Shown here piece by piece: positions 25,148-34,076 of a stretch of 64,000 nt of DNA. Position 1 is the stretch's first letter, and every line of letters begins with the position of its first letter. Below the pieces are notes generated by a model. It was not told where the DNA came from. It saw only the letters and a program-made list of their open reading frames with translations, and ran no database searches. The stretch is from the NCBI RefSeq assembly GCF_030167905.1, contig NZ_JARGNA010000001.1, forward strand, positions 403,444 through 467,443. The letters are read 5' to 3'. A program made the position numbers and the translations under genes. The DNA comes from Flavobacterium terrisoli. GTDB lineage: Bacteria > Bacteroidota > Bacteroidia > Flavobacteriales > Flavobacteriaceae.

Positions 25148-26578
25148 ATGCCAACAAGAAAAAAAACTAAAATTGTAGCCACACTTGGTCCTGCATGTAG
25201 TTCGAGAGAAGTGATTAAAAAAATGATTGATGCCGGAGTAAATGTGTTTCGTGTGAATTTTTCCCATGCCGATTATGCTGATGTAAAAGAAAGAATTGAC
25301 ATCATCAGAGGTTTGAATGATGAATTTGGATATACCACCGCAATTTTAGCCGATTTACAAGGCCCGAAACTCCGCGTAGGTGTGATGAAAGAAGATGTAG
25401 TAGTGAATCCGGGAGATATTATTACATTCCAAACTGCCGAAGATGTTCCTGGAACCAAGGAGCGCGTCTATATGAATTACTTGTCTTTTCCTCAGGATGT
25501 GAATCCGGGCGAAAGAATTTTGTTGGATGACGGAAAACTAATTTTCGAAGCTTTGGAAACTAATGGCACGACTGAAGTGGTGTGTAAAGTGATTCAGGGA
25601 GGACCATTAAAATCAAAAAAAGGAGTAAACCTTCCGCAAACCAAAGTGTCTTTGCCGGCATTGACCAAAAAAGATATTAAAGATGCCTTGTTTGCGATAG
25701 AGCAAGAGGTTGATTGGATTGCACTTTCGTTCGTTAGAACACCAAAAGATTTAGAAGAATTACAAGACTTAATTGCTAAACATTCGGCCTATAAAATTCC
25801 GATTGTAGCCAAAATTGAAAAACCCGAAGCGGTTGAAAATATTGATAAAATAGTAGCATTTTGCGATGGTTTGATGGTAGCTCGTGGTGACCTTGGAGTA
25901 GAAATTCCGGCACACGAAGTACCATTGATTCAAAAGAAATTAATCCACAGAGCAAAGACAGCCAGAATTCCTGTAATTGTAGCAACACAGATGATGGAAA
26001 CGATGATTACCAGTTTAACGCCAACGCGTGCTGAGGTAAATGACGTTGCAAATTCTGTTATGGATGGTGCTGATGCGGTGATGCTTTCGGGAGAAACTTC
26101 AGTAGGTAATTATCCAGTTGAGGTGATTGAAAAAATGACCCAAATCATTGAAGCAGTCGAAGATTCTCCGCTGATTATGGTGCCACAAAATCCGCCTCAC
26201 GTGAGAACCAAACGTTTTATTACTAAATCGATTTGTTATCACGCAGCGATTATGGCCAATGAAATTAAGGCGAAAGCAATTTCAACGTTAACCAACAGTG
26301 GTTATACGGCTTTCCAAATTTCAGCGTGGAGACCAAAGGCACACATCTTGGTGTATACTTCAAACAAAAGAATTCTGACACAGTTGAATTTACTTTGGGG
26401 TGTAAATGCGTTTTACTATGACAAATTTGTGAGCACTGACGACACCGTTGGCGATGTAAATGACATTGCAAAAACCAAAGGTTATGTAAAAAAAGGCGAT
26501 ATGTTAATTAATTTAGCGGCCATGCCGGTTGCCGATAAAGGAATGGTAAATACCTTGAGAGTTTCTGAAATTGAATAA
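25148..26578 (+). CDS. pyk: Pyruvate kinase
   Basis: The 476-residue glycolytic enzyme converts phosphoenolpyruvate and ADP to pyruvate and ATP. It has the N-terminal TKIVATLGPAC, an intact B domain (about 70-165), the catalytic signature VAKIEKPEAVENIDKI with the active Lys, and the VARGDLGVEIP and ATQMMETM motifs. The C-terminal regulatory domain ends near NTLRVSEIE. It lacks the extra PEP-utiliser domain of Bacillus. Co-transcription with the IPExxxVDY protein gene is implied by the 5-nt gap. Confidence 0.96.
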   Translation: MPTRKKTKIVATLGPACSSREVIKKMIDAGVNVFRVNFSHADYADVKERIDIIRGLNDEFGYTTAILADLQGPKLRVGVMKEDVVVNPGDIITFQTAEDVPGTKERVYMNYLSFPQDVNPGERILLDDGKLIFEALETNGTTEVVCKVIQGGPLKSKKGVNLPQTKVSLPALTKKDIKDALFAIEQEVDWIALSFVRTPKDLEELQDLIAKHSAYKIPIVAKIEKPEAVENIDKIVAFCDGLMVARGDLGVEIPAHEVPLIQKKLIHRAKTARIPVIVATQMMETMITSLTPTRAEVNDVANSVMDGADAVMLSGETSVGNYPVEVIEKMTQIIEAVEDSPLIMVPQNPPHVRTKRFITKSICYHAAIMANEIKAKAISTLTNSGYTAFQISAWRPKAHILVYTSNKRILTQLNLLWGVNAFYYDKFVSTDDTVGDVNDIAKTKGYVKKGDMLINLAAMPVADKGMVNTLRVSEIE

Positions 26579-26621
26579 TTTTATTACTTTTAGGCTTTAA
26601 TTATTTTTAAAATAAAACGAT

Positions 26622-27377
26622 ATGAATTCAAAGAATCCGTTTTTCAACACAAAAACTTATAAAGAGAACAATGAGGTAACTCATGATGCGGTTGTTATTG
26701 ATTATAATCAAACGATGACTGTTTCCGGGACTATGAATAAAAGTTTCCTGATGCTGGTTTTATTAATTGCCAGTGCTGCGATTACCTGGATGATGACTTT
26801 TAACGGTCAAAATCCTATAGTGTTAACGATTGGCGGTGCAATTGTTGGGTTTGTTTTGGTACTTATCAGTGTTTTCAAACCACAATATTCAGGTTATTTG
26901 GCACCAGGATATGCTATTTTCGAAGGACTTTTCATTGGTGGCCTTTCGGCTATTTTCGAAGCAATGTACCCGGGAATTGTGATACAAGCGGTTAGTTGTA
27001 CGTTTGTTACATTTATGGTTTGCCTTGGTTTATACAAATATGGCATCGTAAAAGTGAATGACCGATTCAGGTCAGTAGTTCTGGCGGCAACATTAGCGAT
27101 TGCTACTTATTATTTGTTTTCATGGTTACTGTCAATGTTTACCAGTTTTACACCGGTTCACCATGGTAATTCAATGATCAGCATTGGAATCAGTGTGTTT
27201 GTAATTGTGATTGCGGCGCTGAATTTATTCTTAGATTTCGATCAAATCGAAAAAGGAGCGCAAAGCAAATTGCCAAAATATATGGAATGGTACGGCGCTA
27301 TGGGGTTGATGATTACCTTAGTTTGGTTGTACATCGAATTCCTGAGATTGTTATCAAAACTATCAAGCAGAGATTAA
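26622..27377 (+). CDS. Bax inhibitor-1/YccA family membrane protein
   Basis: The 251-residue protein has seven hydrophobic helices after a polar 45-residue N-terminus. The family's conserved region GYLAPGYAIFEGLFIGGLSA (helix 2-3) and the C-terminal LFLDFDQIEKG with its paired Asp, a pH-sensitive latch in BsYetJ, are present. Homologues are calcium-leak channels or inhibitors of FtsH (YccA). It lies 43 nt after pyk and is followed by a terminator that ends the acpP-to-here cluster. Confidence 0.88.
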   Translation: MNSKNPFFNTKTYKENNEVTHDAVVIDYNQTMTVSGTMNKSFLMLVLLIASAAITWMMTFNGQNPIVLTIGGAIVGFVLVLISVFKPQYSGYLAPGYAIFEGLFIGGLSAIFEAMYPGIVIQAVSCTFVTFMVCLGLYKYGIVKVNDRFRSVVLAATLAIATYYLFSWLLSMFTSFTPVHHGNSMISIGISVFVIVIAALNLFLDFDQIEKGAQSKLPKYMEWYGAMGLMITLVWLYIEFLRLLSKLSSRD

Positions 27378-27400
27378 TTCTCAACTTTTATAAAAATACA

Positions 27401-27425
27401 AACCAGCTTTCGGGCTGGTTTTTTT
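27401..27425 (+). terminator. Intrinsic terminator after the Bax inhibitor gene
   Basis: AACCAGC and GCTGGTT form a 7-bp stem with loop TTTCGG, then T7. The convergent dinB ends 5 nt further on. Confidence 0.82.
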
Positions 27426-27429
27426 ATGG

Positions 27430-28512
27430 CTAAAACTCAAACTTCAATTGCACCACAACGGTCTTTTTGATTTCTGTGTTTAAATTGTTCAGCGAAATCC
27501 CAAGCAACCGAACCGATTCTTTCATACGTTCCTGAAACAAGAGCTCTTTTGCGGTCTCTAAGAGCAATCCTTTGTCGGAAATAAAGTAAGGCAAGGTCTT
27601 GCTCCGTGTTTGTGTCGTAAAATCACTGTATTTGATTTTGAGCGTTACTGTTTTTCCGGAAATATTGTATTTCTTCAAACGGTTTTCCAATTCGCCTGCA
27701 ATACGGTCCAATCGTTCGACCATAAAGATTTCAGAAGTCAGGTTTTCGTTAAATGTATGTTCGGCAGCGACTGATTTGGCAATACGATTGGGTTTTACCG
27801 CGCTGTTGTGAATACCGCGAACGATGTTGTAAAAATGCAACCCGCTTTTGCTGAAATGTTCTTCGAGAAATTCTCTTGATTTCGACTTCAGGTCTTTTCC
27901 CGTAAAAATGCCCAGATGATACATTCTGTCAGTCGTGACTTTTCCTATGCCATAGAATTTTTTGATGTCCAAATTCTCCAAAAAAGTTTCCACTTCCTCC
28001 GGATTTACGGTTTTCTGGCCGTTGGGTTTGTTGTAATCGCTGGCTATTTTGGCTACAAATTTATTGACCGAAATGCCGGCGGAAGCCGTCAGGCCAACTT
28101 CTTCAAAGATTCTTTTTCTGATTTCCTGTGCTATGAGTGAAGCACTTGGATTGCCTTTTTTGTTTTGGGTGACATCGAGATAAGCTTCGTCTAAAGACAA
28201 GGGTTCAACCAAATCGGTGTACTCGTGGAATATCTTTCGGATCTTTTTGGAAATCTCTTTGTAACGGTCAAATCTCGGTCGCACAAAAATCAAATCGGGA
28301 CAATTTCTTTTCGCCTGAATACCACTCATGGCAGAGCGAACACCAAACTTTCTCGCTTCATAACTCGCCGCCGAAACCACGCCACGTACTTCGCTACCGC
28401 CAACAGCCAATGGCTTCCCCTTGAGTTCGGGATTGTCCATTTGCTCCACAGAAGCGTAGAAAGCATCCATGTCGATGTGGATAATTTTTCGGTAGGAAAT
28501 CGGTTCAGACAT
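27430..28512 (-). CDS. dinB: DNA polymerase IV
   Basis: The 360-residue Y-family polymerase performs translesion synthesis. The catalytic carboxylates are Asp14 and Asp16 in IHIDMDAFYASVE and Asp108-Glu109 in LSLDEAYLDV. The thumb helix-hairpin-helix (KKFYGIGKVTTDRMYHLGI) and the little-finger domain follow. Length equals E. coli DinB (351). The C-terminus does not end in an obvious beta-clamp-binding pentapeptide. The -7 box lies only 4 nt before the ATG, so the mRNA may be nearly leaderless. Confidence 0.94.
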   Translation of the reverse strand: MSEPISYRKIIHIDMDAFYASVEQMDNPELKGKPLAVGGSEVRGVVSAASYEARKFGVRSAMSGIQAKRNCPDLIFVRPRFDRYKEISKKIRKIFHEYTDLVEPLSLDEAYLDVTQNKKGNPSASLIAQEIRKRIFEEVGLTASAGISVNKFVAKIASDYNKPNGQKTVNPEEVETFLENLDIKKFYGIGKVTTDRMYHLGIFTGKDLKSKSREFLEEHFSKSGLHFYNIVRGIHNSAVKPNRIAKSVAAEHTFNENLTSEIFMVERLDRIAGELENRLKKYNISGKTVTLKIKYSDFTTQTRSKTLPYFISDKGLLLETAKELLFQERMKESVRLLGISLNNLNTEIKKTVVVQLKFEF

Positions 28513-28516
28513 ATCA

Positions 28517-28524
28517 CAAATTTA
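28517..28524 (-). promoter_or_regulatory. Promoter -7 box of dinB
   Basis: TAAATTTG on the minus strand, 4 nt before the start codon. It belongs to a mirror-like region, CACAAATTT at 28515-28523 and AAATTTGTG at 28540-28548, between the divergent dinB and CYTH genes. Confidence 0.55.
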
Positions 28525-28552
28525 TACTATCTTTCGATAAAATTTGTGCCCG

Positions 28553-29020
28553 ATGGTTGAAATAGAACGAAAATTTTTAGTCCTTTCGAATGATTTTATA
28601 AACGAAGCTTTTACCCAAAAAAGAATCGTACAGGCCTATTTGAATTCGAATCCTGACAGAACTGTCCGCGTCAGAATCAAAGGTGACAAAGGCTTTATTA
28701 CCATAAAAGGAAAAAGCAATGCCAACGGAACTACACGTTTGGAATGGGAAAGGGAAATCAGTGTGATGGAAGCTGAAACACTATTGTCTATCTGCGAAAG
28801 CGGAACGATTGACAAGATTCGTTACGAAATCAAAGTCGGCAACCACGTTTATGAAGTCGATATCTTTTCTGGGGAAAATGAAGGGTTGGTAATGGCCGAA
28901 ATTGAGCTGCAATCGGAAACTGAAACTTTTGAAAAACCAAACTGGCTGGGTGAAGAAGTGACCAATGATGAGCGCTATTACAATGCGTACCTGAGTAAAA
29001 AACCGTTTACTAGCTGGTAA
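28553..29020 (+). CDS. CYTH domain protein (probable triphosphatase)
   Basis: The 155-residue protein consists of one CYTH domain. It starts with the metal-binding E-x-E-x-K signature (MVEIERKFLV) and continues with alternating charged strands (TVRVRIKGDKGFITIKG, EWEREIS, YEVDIFSGENEGLVMAEIE) that line the tunnel. Similar short bacterial proteins hydrolyse inorganic tripolyphosphate; class IV adenylate cyclase activity is the other possibility. The ATG at 28553 puts the signature at the N-terminus, as usual. Its stop codon directly abuts the convergent RlpA-like gene. Confidence 0.87.
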   Translation: MVEIERKFLVLSNDFINEAFTQKRIVQAYLNSNPDRTVRVRIKGDKGFITIKGKSNANGTTRLEWEREISVMEAETLLSICESGTIDKIRYEIKVGNHVYEVDIFSGENEGLVMAEIELQSETETFEKPNWLGEEVTNDERYYNAYLSKKPFTSW

Positions 29021-29566
29021 TTATTTTTTCGGCTCTACAATTTCAATTTTCACGATTACGGAACCCGAATTCTTATTGGAGGCAATATCCATAAAAGCCC
29101 TGCGGCTCAAATCAATTTCACGCACTTTGGAAAATGGTCCGCGATCGGTAATTTCAACCACTACCGATTTTCCGTTGGCTTCGTTGGTTACTTTAACGAT
29201 AGTACCAAAAGGCAGCTTTTTGTGTGCTGCAGTGTATTTATTGTTATCAAAACGCTTTCCGCTGGCGGTTCTTCTGCCATTGAATTTGTTATGGTAATAG
29301 GAAGCGTGAGCACTTTTTTTGTAAACTTTAAGCTTTGAATTGGGGTCGATTTGTAACGTATCCGTTTCTTTAAAATCAATAGCGACTCTACTTTTTAAAG
29401 TATCGGTAACCACTTTGGTGTTGTCTTTATTGTCTTTAACAGTCGCTGTTTTTTCTTTGGTTTTGTCTTGAGGTTTCTCTTTTTGCTGCGGAGTTCCAAT
29501 GGTGGAATTAAACGCAAAAAGGGAGGTGATTATAGAAAAAAAGAGGATGACTATTTTGGTATTCAT
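29021..29566 (-). CDS. RlpA-like double-psi beta-barrel protein
   Basis: The 181-residue exported protein has a signal sequence (NTKIVILFFSIITSLFAF), a Lys/Thr/Asp-rich linker to about residue 85 and a C-terminal double-psi beta-barrel: ASYYHNKFNGRRTASGKRFD, AAHKKLPFGTIVKVTN and VEITDRGPFSKVREIDLSRR. The Asp-Arg-Gly-Pro motif is the RlpA active-site region; RlpA of Pseudomonas is a lytic transglycosylase acting on naked glycan at the septum. The SPOR domain of RlpA is missing, so septal targeting by that route is not expected. No lipobox is present. Confidence 0.85.
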   Translation of the reverse strand: MNTKIVILFFSIITSLFAFNSTIGTPQQKEKPQDKTKEKTATVKDNKDNTKVVTDTLKSRVAIDFKETDTLQIDPNSKLKVYKKSAHASYYHNKFNGRRTASGKRFDNNKYTAAHKKLPFGTIVKVTNEANGKSVVVEITDRGPFSKVREIDLSRRAFMDIASNKNSGSVIVKIEIVEPKK

Positions 29567-29614
29567 AAGGAGCATTTTAGTTTGTAAAAGGGTTTTGCAA
29601 AAACCATACCTTGA

Positions 29615-29638
29615 TAAAAAAAGTCCTTTTCAGGACTT
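29615..29638 (-). terminator. Intrinsic terminator of the 142-residue membrane protein gene
   Basis: AAGTCCT and AGGACTT pair around a 4-nt loop; on the minus strand the stem is followed by seven T. It lies 7 nt past the stop codon. Confidence 0.75.
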
Positions 29639-29644
29639 CAGTTG

Positions 29645-30073
29645 TTATTTTTGGAACCACAGACTCCAGGGAATTCGGCTCAGTATTAAGAGTAAACCAA
29701 TGACATAAAAAACAGCAATCGATTTGAATTTAGCTGTTCCGGTTTCTGCTTTTTTGTGTTTTGACCAACCGATAGTGATGAAAACTATGGCGATAATATT
29801 GATAAGCGGATGTTCTAATGAAGTAAGTCTTAATGCAGCATCTTTCATTTGCCCAAAAACGGCTGAACCAAGAGGTGAAACAAAGTAAAGGATTAATCCA
29901 ACCACTAATTGTATGTGTGTTGCAATCAAACCAAACAAGGCAATTTTTCTGTCTTTGGCAGTGAATTCTCTTTTGGATGACATCCCTATAAACGAATTAA
30001 CAACGGCGAAAACCAATAATAAAAGGGCTAAATAAGCCCAGCCTGAATGGAATTTTTGAATAAAGTGGTACAT
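29645..30073 (-). CDS. Four-helix membrane protein of unknown function
   Basis: The 142-residue protein has four hydrophobic helices (about 11-30, 45-65, 86-105 and 118-136) joined by short basic loops. His residues lie near the membrane face of several helices (FIQKFHSGWAY, LIATHIQLVVG, LEHPLINI), a pattern seen in small b-type-cytochrome-like proteins, but no family motif is certain. It is transcribed from its own -7 box (TATATTTG, 30093-30100) and ends at its own terminator, so it is probably monocistronic. Confidence 0.65.
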   Translation of the reverse strand: MYHFIQKFHSGWAYLALLLLVFAVVNSFIGMSSKREFTAKDRKIALFGLIATHIQLVVGLILYFVSPLGSAVFGQMKDAALRLTSLEHPLINIIAIVFITIGWSKHKKAETGTAKFKSIAVFYVIGLLLILSRIPWSLWFQK

Positions 30074-30092
30074 AGTCTCAATTTTAGAATAA

Positions 30093-30100
30093 CAAATATA
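30093..30100 (-). promoter_or_regulatory. Promoter -7 box of the 142-residue membrane protein gene
   Basis: TATATTTG on the minus strand, 19 nt before the start codon and just after the pgi terminator. No -33 TTG is seen. Confidence 0.5.
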
Positions 30101-30111
30101 GAGAAAAGAGA

Positions 30112-30139
30112 TAAAAAAACCTCACGAATCGGTGAGGTT
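30112..30139 (-). terminator. Intrinsic terminator of pgi
   Basis: AACCTCAC and GTGAGGTT form a perfect 8-bp stem with a 6-nt loop, followed on the minus strand by seven T. The stem begins immediately after the pgi stop codon. Confidence 0.82.
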
Positions 30140-31798
30140 TTAAGTTATGTTCTGGCTATTTTTTTTCAAAAAATGCTTTAAAAGGAATTCGGTAGAACTA
30201 TCGTGATTTTTAACAGTACCCGAATAAATCTCTTCTAAAATCGAGTTGGCCAACTGTTTTCCAAGCTCAACGCCCCATTGGTCATAACTGAAAATATTCC
30301 AGAGAATGCCCTGGACAAAGATTTTGTGTTCGTATAAAGCGACTAAAGAGCCCAATGATTTTGGCGTTAATTCATCAATTAAAAGGGTATTGGTCGGCTT
30401 GTTTCCGGTGAAAACTTTGAATGGTAAAAGATAAGCGGCTTTTTCTCCGGTTATGTTTTGCTTTTCAAATTCGGCGTTGACCTGCGCCTCGGTTTTGCCG
30501 TTGAGCAAGGCTTCCGTTTGTGCAAAAAAGTTCGACATCAACTTATCATGATGGTCATCATTACCATATAAAGGCTTTACATAACCTATAAAATCAGTCG
30601 GAATCAATTTGGTTCCCTGATGAATCAATTGGAAAAAAGCATGCTGTGAATTGGTTCCCGGTTCGCCCCAGATGATAGTCCCGGTTTGATAATTTACGGG
30701 TTTTCCATCGCGTCCCACACTTTTCCCATTGCTTTCCATAATGCCTTGTTGCAGGTATGGCGCCAACTTTTGTAGGTATTGTGTATAGGGAATCAAAGCT
30801 TCGCTTTCGGCACCAAAAAAGTTGTTGTACCAAATGCTCAGCAAGGCTAAAACTACCGGAATATTTTTGTCAAAAGATTCGTTTTTGAAATGCTCGTCCA
30901 TTTCATTTGCGCCTTTTAATAAATCGTCAAAATGATCAAAACCTACAGCCAAACTAATGGATAAACCAACGGCACTCCAAAGCGAAAAGCGGCCGCCAAC
31001 CCAATCCCACATTGGAAAAATATTGTCGGGATTGATACCAAATTCGGTTACTTTCTGAATATTAGTTGAAACCGCAACAAAATGTTTGGCAACATCTTCC
31101 TGTGTCGCCGATGTCAAAAACCAAGCACGAATCGTTTCCGCATTGGAAAGCGTTTCTTGTGTAGTAAAGGTCTTAGAAGCAATGAGAAAAAGCGTTGTTT
31201 CAGGGTTTAGTTTTTTGATGACTTCGTTGACATGATCGCCATCGACATTGGATACAAAATGAACAGTCAATTGGTTTTTGTAAAACTGTAAAGCCTCAAC
31301 CACCATCGCCGGACCGAGGTCTGAACCACCAATTCCGATGTTTACCACATCAGTAAAAACTTTGCCGGTGAAACCTTTTCTTTGTCCCGAAATGACTTCG
31401 TTAGAGAAGGCTTTGATTTTGTCCTTTACCGCATAAATCTCCGGCATTACATTTTGGCCATCCACTAAAACATTAGCAGATTCCGGTGAACGCAGGGCGG
31501 TATGTAAAACGGCTCTGTTTTCGGTTTGATTGATGGCTTCGCCATTGAAATATTGTTTGATTGCTTCTGCTAATTTGGCTTCTTTGGCCAAATCCTGAAG
31601 TAAATTTAAAGTATCCTGATTGATGATATTTTTAGAAAAATCGACTAAAAAATTATTCCATTGAATATGAAATTTTTCAGCTCTTGTAGTATCATTGGCA
31701 AACATTTCCTTCATGGAAACGTTTTTCATCTGAGCGTAATGTTGGTTCAGTTTTTCCCAAGCGTTAGTGCTTGTTGGATTTATTTGTGCTAATGCCAT
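30140..31798 (-). CDS. pgi: Glucose-6-phosphate isomerase
   Basis: The 552-residue enzyme interconverts glucose-6-phosphate and fructose-6-phosphate. Signatures are present in order: [15 protein letters not shown] near residue 155, [14 protein letters not shown] near 215, the catalytic Glu-containing [13 protein letters not shown] near 275, and [19 protein letters not shown] near 385. Length matches the long E. coli type (549). An in-frame start at 31819 overlaps the promoter box, so the ATG at 31798 is used. Confidence 0.95.
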   Translation of the reverse strand: MALAQINPTSTNAWEKLNQHYAQMKNVSMKEMFANDTTRAEKFHIQWNNFLVDFSKNIINQDTLNLLQDLAKEAKLAEAIKQYFNGEAINQTENRAVLHTALRSPESANVLVDGQNVMPEIYAVKDKIKAFSNEVISGQRKGFTGKVFTDVVNIGIGGSDLGPAMVVEALQFYKNQLTVHFVSNVDGDHVNEVIKKLNPETTLFLIASKTFTTQETLSNAETIRAWFLTSATQEDVAKHFVAVSTNIQKVTEFGINPDNIFPMWDWVGGRFSLWSAVGLSISLAVGFDHFDDLLKGANEMDEHFKNESFDKNIPVVLALLSIWYNNFFGAESEALIPYTQYLQKLAPYLQQGIMESNGKSVGRDGKPVNYQTGTIIWGEPGTNSQHAFFQLIHQGTKLIPTDFIGYVKPLYGNDDHHDKLMSNFFAQTEALLNGKTEAQVNAEFEKQNITGEKAAYLLPFKVFTGNKPTNTLLIDELTPKSLGSLVALYEHKIFVQGILWNIFSYDQWGVELGKQLANSILEEIYSGTVKNHDSSTEFLLKHFLKKNSQNIT

Positions 31799-31816
31799 TC
31801 TTTTACATTTGAGCAA

Positions 31817-31824
31817 CAAATTTA
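31817..31824 (-). promoter_or_regulatory. Promoter -7 box of pgi
   Basis: TAAATTTG on the minus strand, 18 nt before the chosen start. A -33 TTG is not evident. Confidence 0.5.
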
Positions 31825-31892
31825 CAACTATTGGTTGGGAAAAAAAGCGGAATATTTTACGCTAACGTTGTAGTAGTGAAATATTTTTGAAA

Positions 31893-33134
31893 TTACTTTC
31901 TAAACTTTAAAGAAGCGGTACTGTCCAACACTTTTTTAAGCGGTGTAATGACTTCGAGAAAGCGTTTTCTATACTTGGCATCCATAGGAGTGGAAGTAGG
32001 CAGTTTTAAACGCAATGCATCAACCTGTACACCATTTTTCCAGAAACGATAGCAAACGTGTGGTCCGGTGGCTAAACCGGTACTGCCGACTTTCCCGATG
32101 ACTTGTCCCTGGGTAACTCTTTGACCGCGTTTGACCAAAATTCGGGACATATGTAAATATTGGGTAGAGTAGGTTCTGTCGTGTTTTACTTTGACAAAGT
32201 TTCCGTTTCCGGCAGTATAACCAGCCTGTTCCACAACGCCGGCAGCCGTTGACATGATTGGTGTTCCGGTTGGCGCGGCATAATCGGTACCGTTGTGTGC
32301 TTTCCATCTTTTTTGTACCGGATGGAATCTGTTTTTGGTATATCTTGAAGTGATATTGATGAATTTTAATGGTGCTTTCAGGAAGAAGTTTTTCAGTGTT
32401 TTTCCTTCTTCATCATAGTATTGCAGTGTTTTCGAATTCTCGTTAGGAGAGAAAGGGAAGGCATAGATTTTTTTGCCTTTGTATTCAAAAAAACAGGCTT
32501 TTAAACTGTCAACACCATCATAAATGGTGTCGTTGATATAACGTTCGGTAAAAGTCAGGCCAAATTTATCGCCTTTTTGGAGTTTAAAGAAGTCGATAGA
32601 CCAAGCGTATATTTTGGCAATTTTGGAGGCCAAGGCAGGATCTACTTTTTCATTCGATAATGTTTCGGATAATGAACCATTTAACGCACCGGCAATCGTT
32701 CTGGTCTTGAAAGTCAATGGCCTGGTTTTTTTGTAGGCCGTTACCGAATCCCTGAAATCGATCACATAGTAATTGATTTTGTCGGGTTGGTAGATAAAAT
32801 ATTGAATTTTATTGGTTTTGTCTTTGCTTCGAAGAATCGTATAAGGTTTTCCTCTTCTGATATTTCTTACATCAAAGCTGTCTTTCACTTTGGCTGCGAT
32901 GTCAAAAACACCTTTGTCGCCTAAATTTTGCCTGTCGATGATGCTTCCAAAAGTGTCGCCTGCTTGTATAGTGTCATTTACAATGTTAAAGTCATGGAGA
33001 TTGAACCCGAATTCAACCAGTTTTGGTTTCGGTTTTTCCACAATGAATTCCTCTTCTTTTGCTTTCTCACAGGAGATTACAGAAAAGACAAGCAGTAATG
33101 CCAGAAAGATTTTTCGAAAGATTTTTGACATCAT
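31893..33134 (-). CDS. M23-family peptidoglycan metallopeptidase, lipoprotein
   Basis: The 413-residue lipoprotein (lipobox SVISC, Cys22) has a long N-terminal region with LysM/OapA-like beta structure and a C-terminal LytM domain. The domain has the first zinc motif HNGTDYAAPTG (His-x3-Asp, near 285) and the catalytic-loop His in TQYLHMSRI. The third motif, normally GPHLHFE, reads GPHVCYRFWKNG, so a zinc-ligand His is replaced by Cys. It should cut or sense peptide cross-links in the periplasm; activity is uncertain because of the change. The start may also be the second Met (33131). It lies 6 nt after the tryptophan dioxygenase gene. Confidence 0.85.
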   Translation of the reverse strand: MMSKIFRKIFLALLLVFSVISCEKAKEEEFIVEKPKPKLVEFGFNLHDFNIVNDTIQAGDTFGSIIDRQNLGDKGVFDIAAKVKDSFDVRNIRRGKPYTILRSKDKTNKIQYFIYQPDKINYYVIDFRDSVTAYKKTRPLTFKTRTIAGALNGSLSETLSNEKVDPALASKIAKIYAWSIDFFKLQKGDKFGLTFTERYINDTIYDGVDSLKACFFEYKGKKIYAFPFSPNENSKTLQYYDEEGKTLKNFFLKAPLKFINITSRYTKNRFHPVQKRWKAHNGTDYAAPTGTPIMSTAAGVVEQAGYTAGNGNFVKVKHDRTYSTQYLHMSRILVKRGQRVTQGQVIGKVGSTGLATGPHVCYRFWKNGVQVDALRLKLPTSTPMDAKYRKRFLEVITPLKKVLDSTASLKFRK

Positions 33135-33140
33135 GTATAA

Positions 33141-34076
33141 CTATAATCCTTCGCCCCAGTTCTTTAATTCTTCGTCGCTCCACAATTCAGGGAAGAATAT
33201 CCTGCGTTGGTATTTTGGATGCATGTATTTTTTCCAATCGCTTCCGCCGGTGGCTTCGCCTGAACCCTGACCGCTTTCGATGTACTTTTTAGCCGCATTC
33301 AAATGGCCCATAACCCAAGTAATGTTGACCGTGTAATCATAATGACGCATGGCGTTGATTAAAGAAGTGTCTTTTTGGTCTTCCAAAGGGAGTTGTTTGA
33401 ATTTTTGCCAGATATTGATGGTGTTATATTCCTCCATATAACGAAGAAACTCTTCGCGATATTTTTTTTCAAAATTGAGCAATAATGCACTTTTTTCTCC
33501 TGTGTGATAATCTTTTCCGGCAGCTTGCCAATACAAATGTTCAAAGGCGTGAGAATAAGGTGTATTTCGGTCGATGTTAGCTCTGAAACGATAATCAATC
33601 AGGTTGATTAAATCGGTTGAGGAGAACTCAATCATTCTGTATTGCGCGCTTTGAAATCCGCTTGCAGGAGTCAAAGTGTTTCTGAATTTCATGTATTGTT
33701 CCACTTCCATTCCGTCGCCCATGATGTCGAAAGAAGTCGTCAACATATTGAAGTAACGGCTAATTCTTCTAAGTTTTTCGGTAAAGAAATCAGTTTTTGG
33801 GTTGTCGGTATGACACAATTGGTCGATTTCCCAAAGAATCATTTTGAATAACAATTCGTTGACCTGATGGTACATGATAAAAACCATTTCGTCAGGCAAA
33901 ACGGTTCTTTGGATTTGAAGGTTTAATAAAGCATCGGTTTGAATATAATCCCAATAGGTGATTGGTTTGGACCAAAGTAATCCTTCAAGATGGGTTTCGG
34001 TTTTTTGATTTATTGCTTCAAACTTTTGTTCTAATGCGTCTAATGTTGAGTTGTAGTTTTTTGTTTTGTTGTTCAT
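33141..34076 (-). CDS. kynA: Tryptophan 2,3-dioxygenase family protein
   Basis: The 311-residue haem enzyme opens the indole ring of tryptophan to N-formylkynurenine. Family hallmarks include THLEGLLWSKPITYWDYIQ near the N-terminus, FIMYHQVNELLFKM with the substrate-site His70, and NITWVMGHLNAA with the probable haem ligand His near residue 264. Length is that of bacterial TDO, about 280-310. It sits between DUF3108 (1-nt overlap) and the M23 peptidase, so translation is coupled. No kynureninase gene is nearby, so the downstream pathway is not visible here. Confidence 0.88.
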   Translation of the reverse strand: MNNKTKNYNSTLDALEQKFEAINQKTETHLEGLLWSKPITYWDYIQTDALLNLQIQRTVLPDEMVFIMYHQVNELLFKMILWEIDQLCHTDNPKTDFFTEKLRRISRYFNMLTTSFDIMGDGMEVEQYMKFRNTLTPASGFQSAQYRMIEFSSTDLINLIDYRFRANIDRNTPYSHAFEHLYWQAAGKDYHTGEKSALLLNFEKKYREEFLRYMEEYNTINIWQKFKQLPLEDQKDTSLINAMRHYDYTVNITWVMGHLNAAKKYIESGQGSGEATGGSDWKKYMHPKYQRRIFFPELWSDEELKNWGEGL

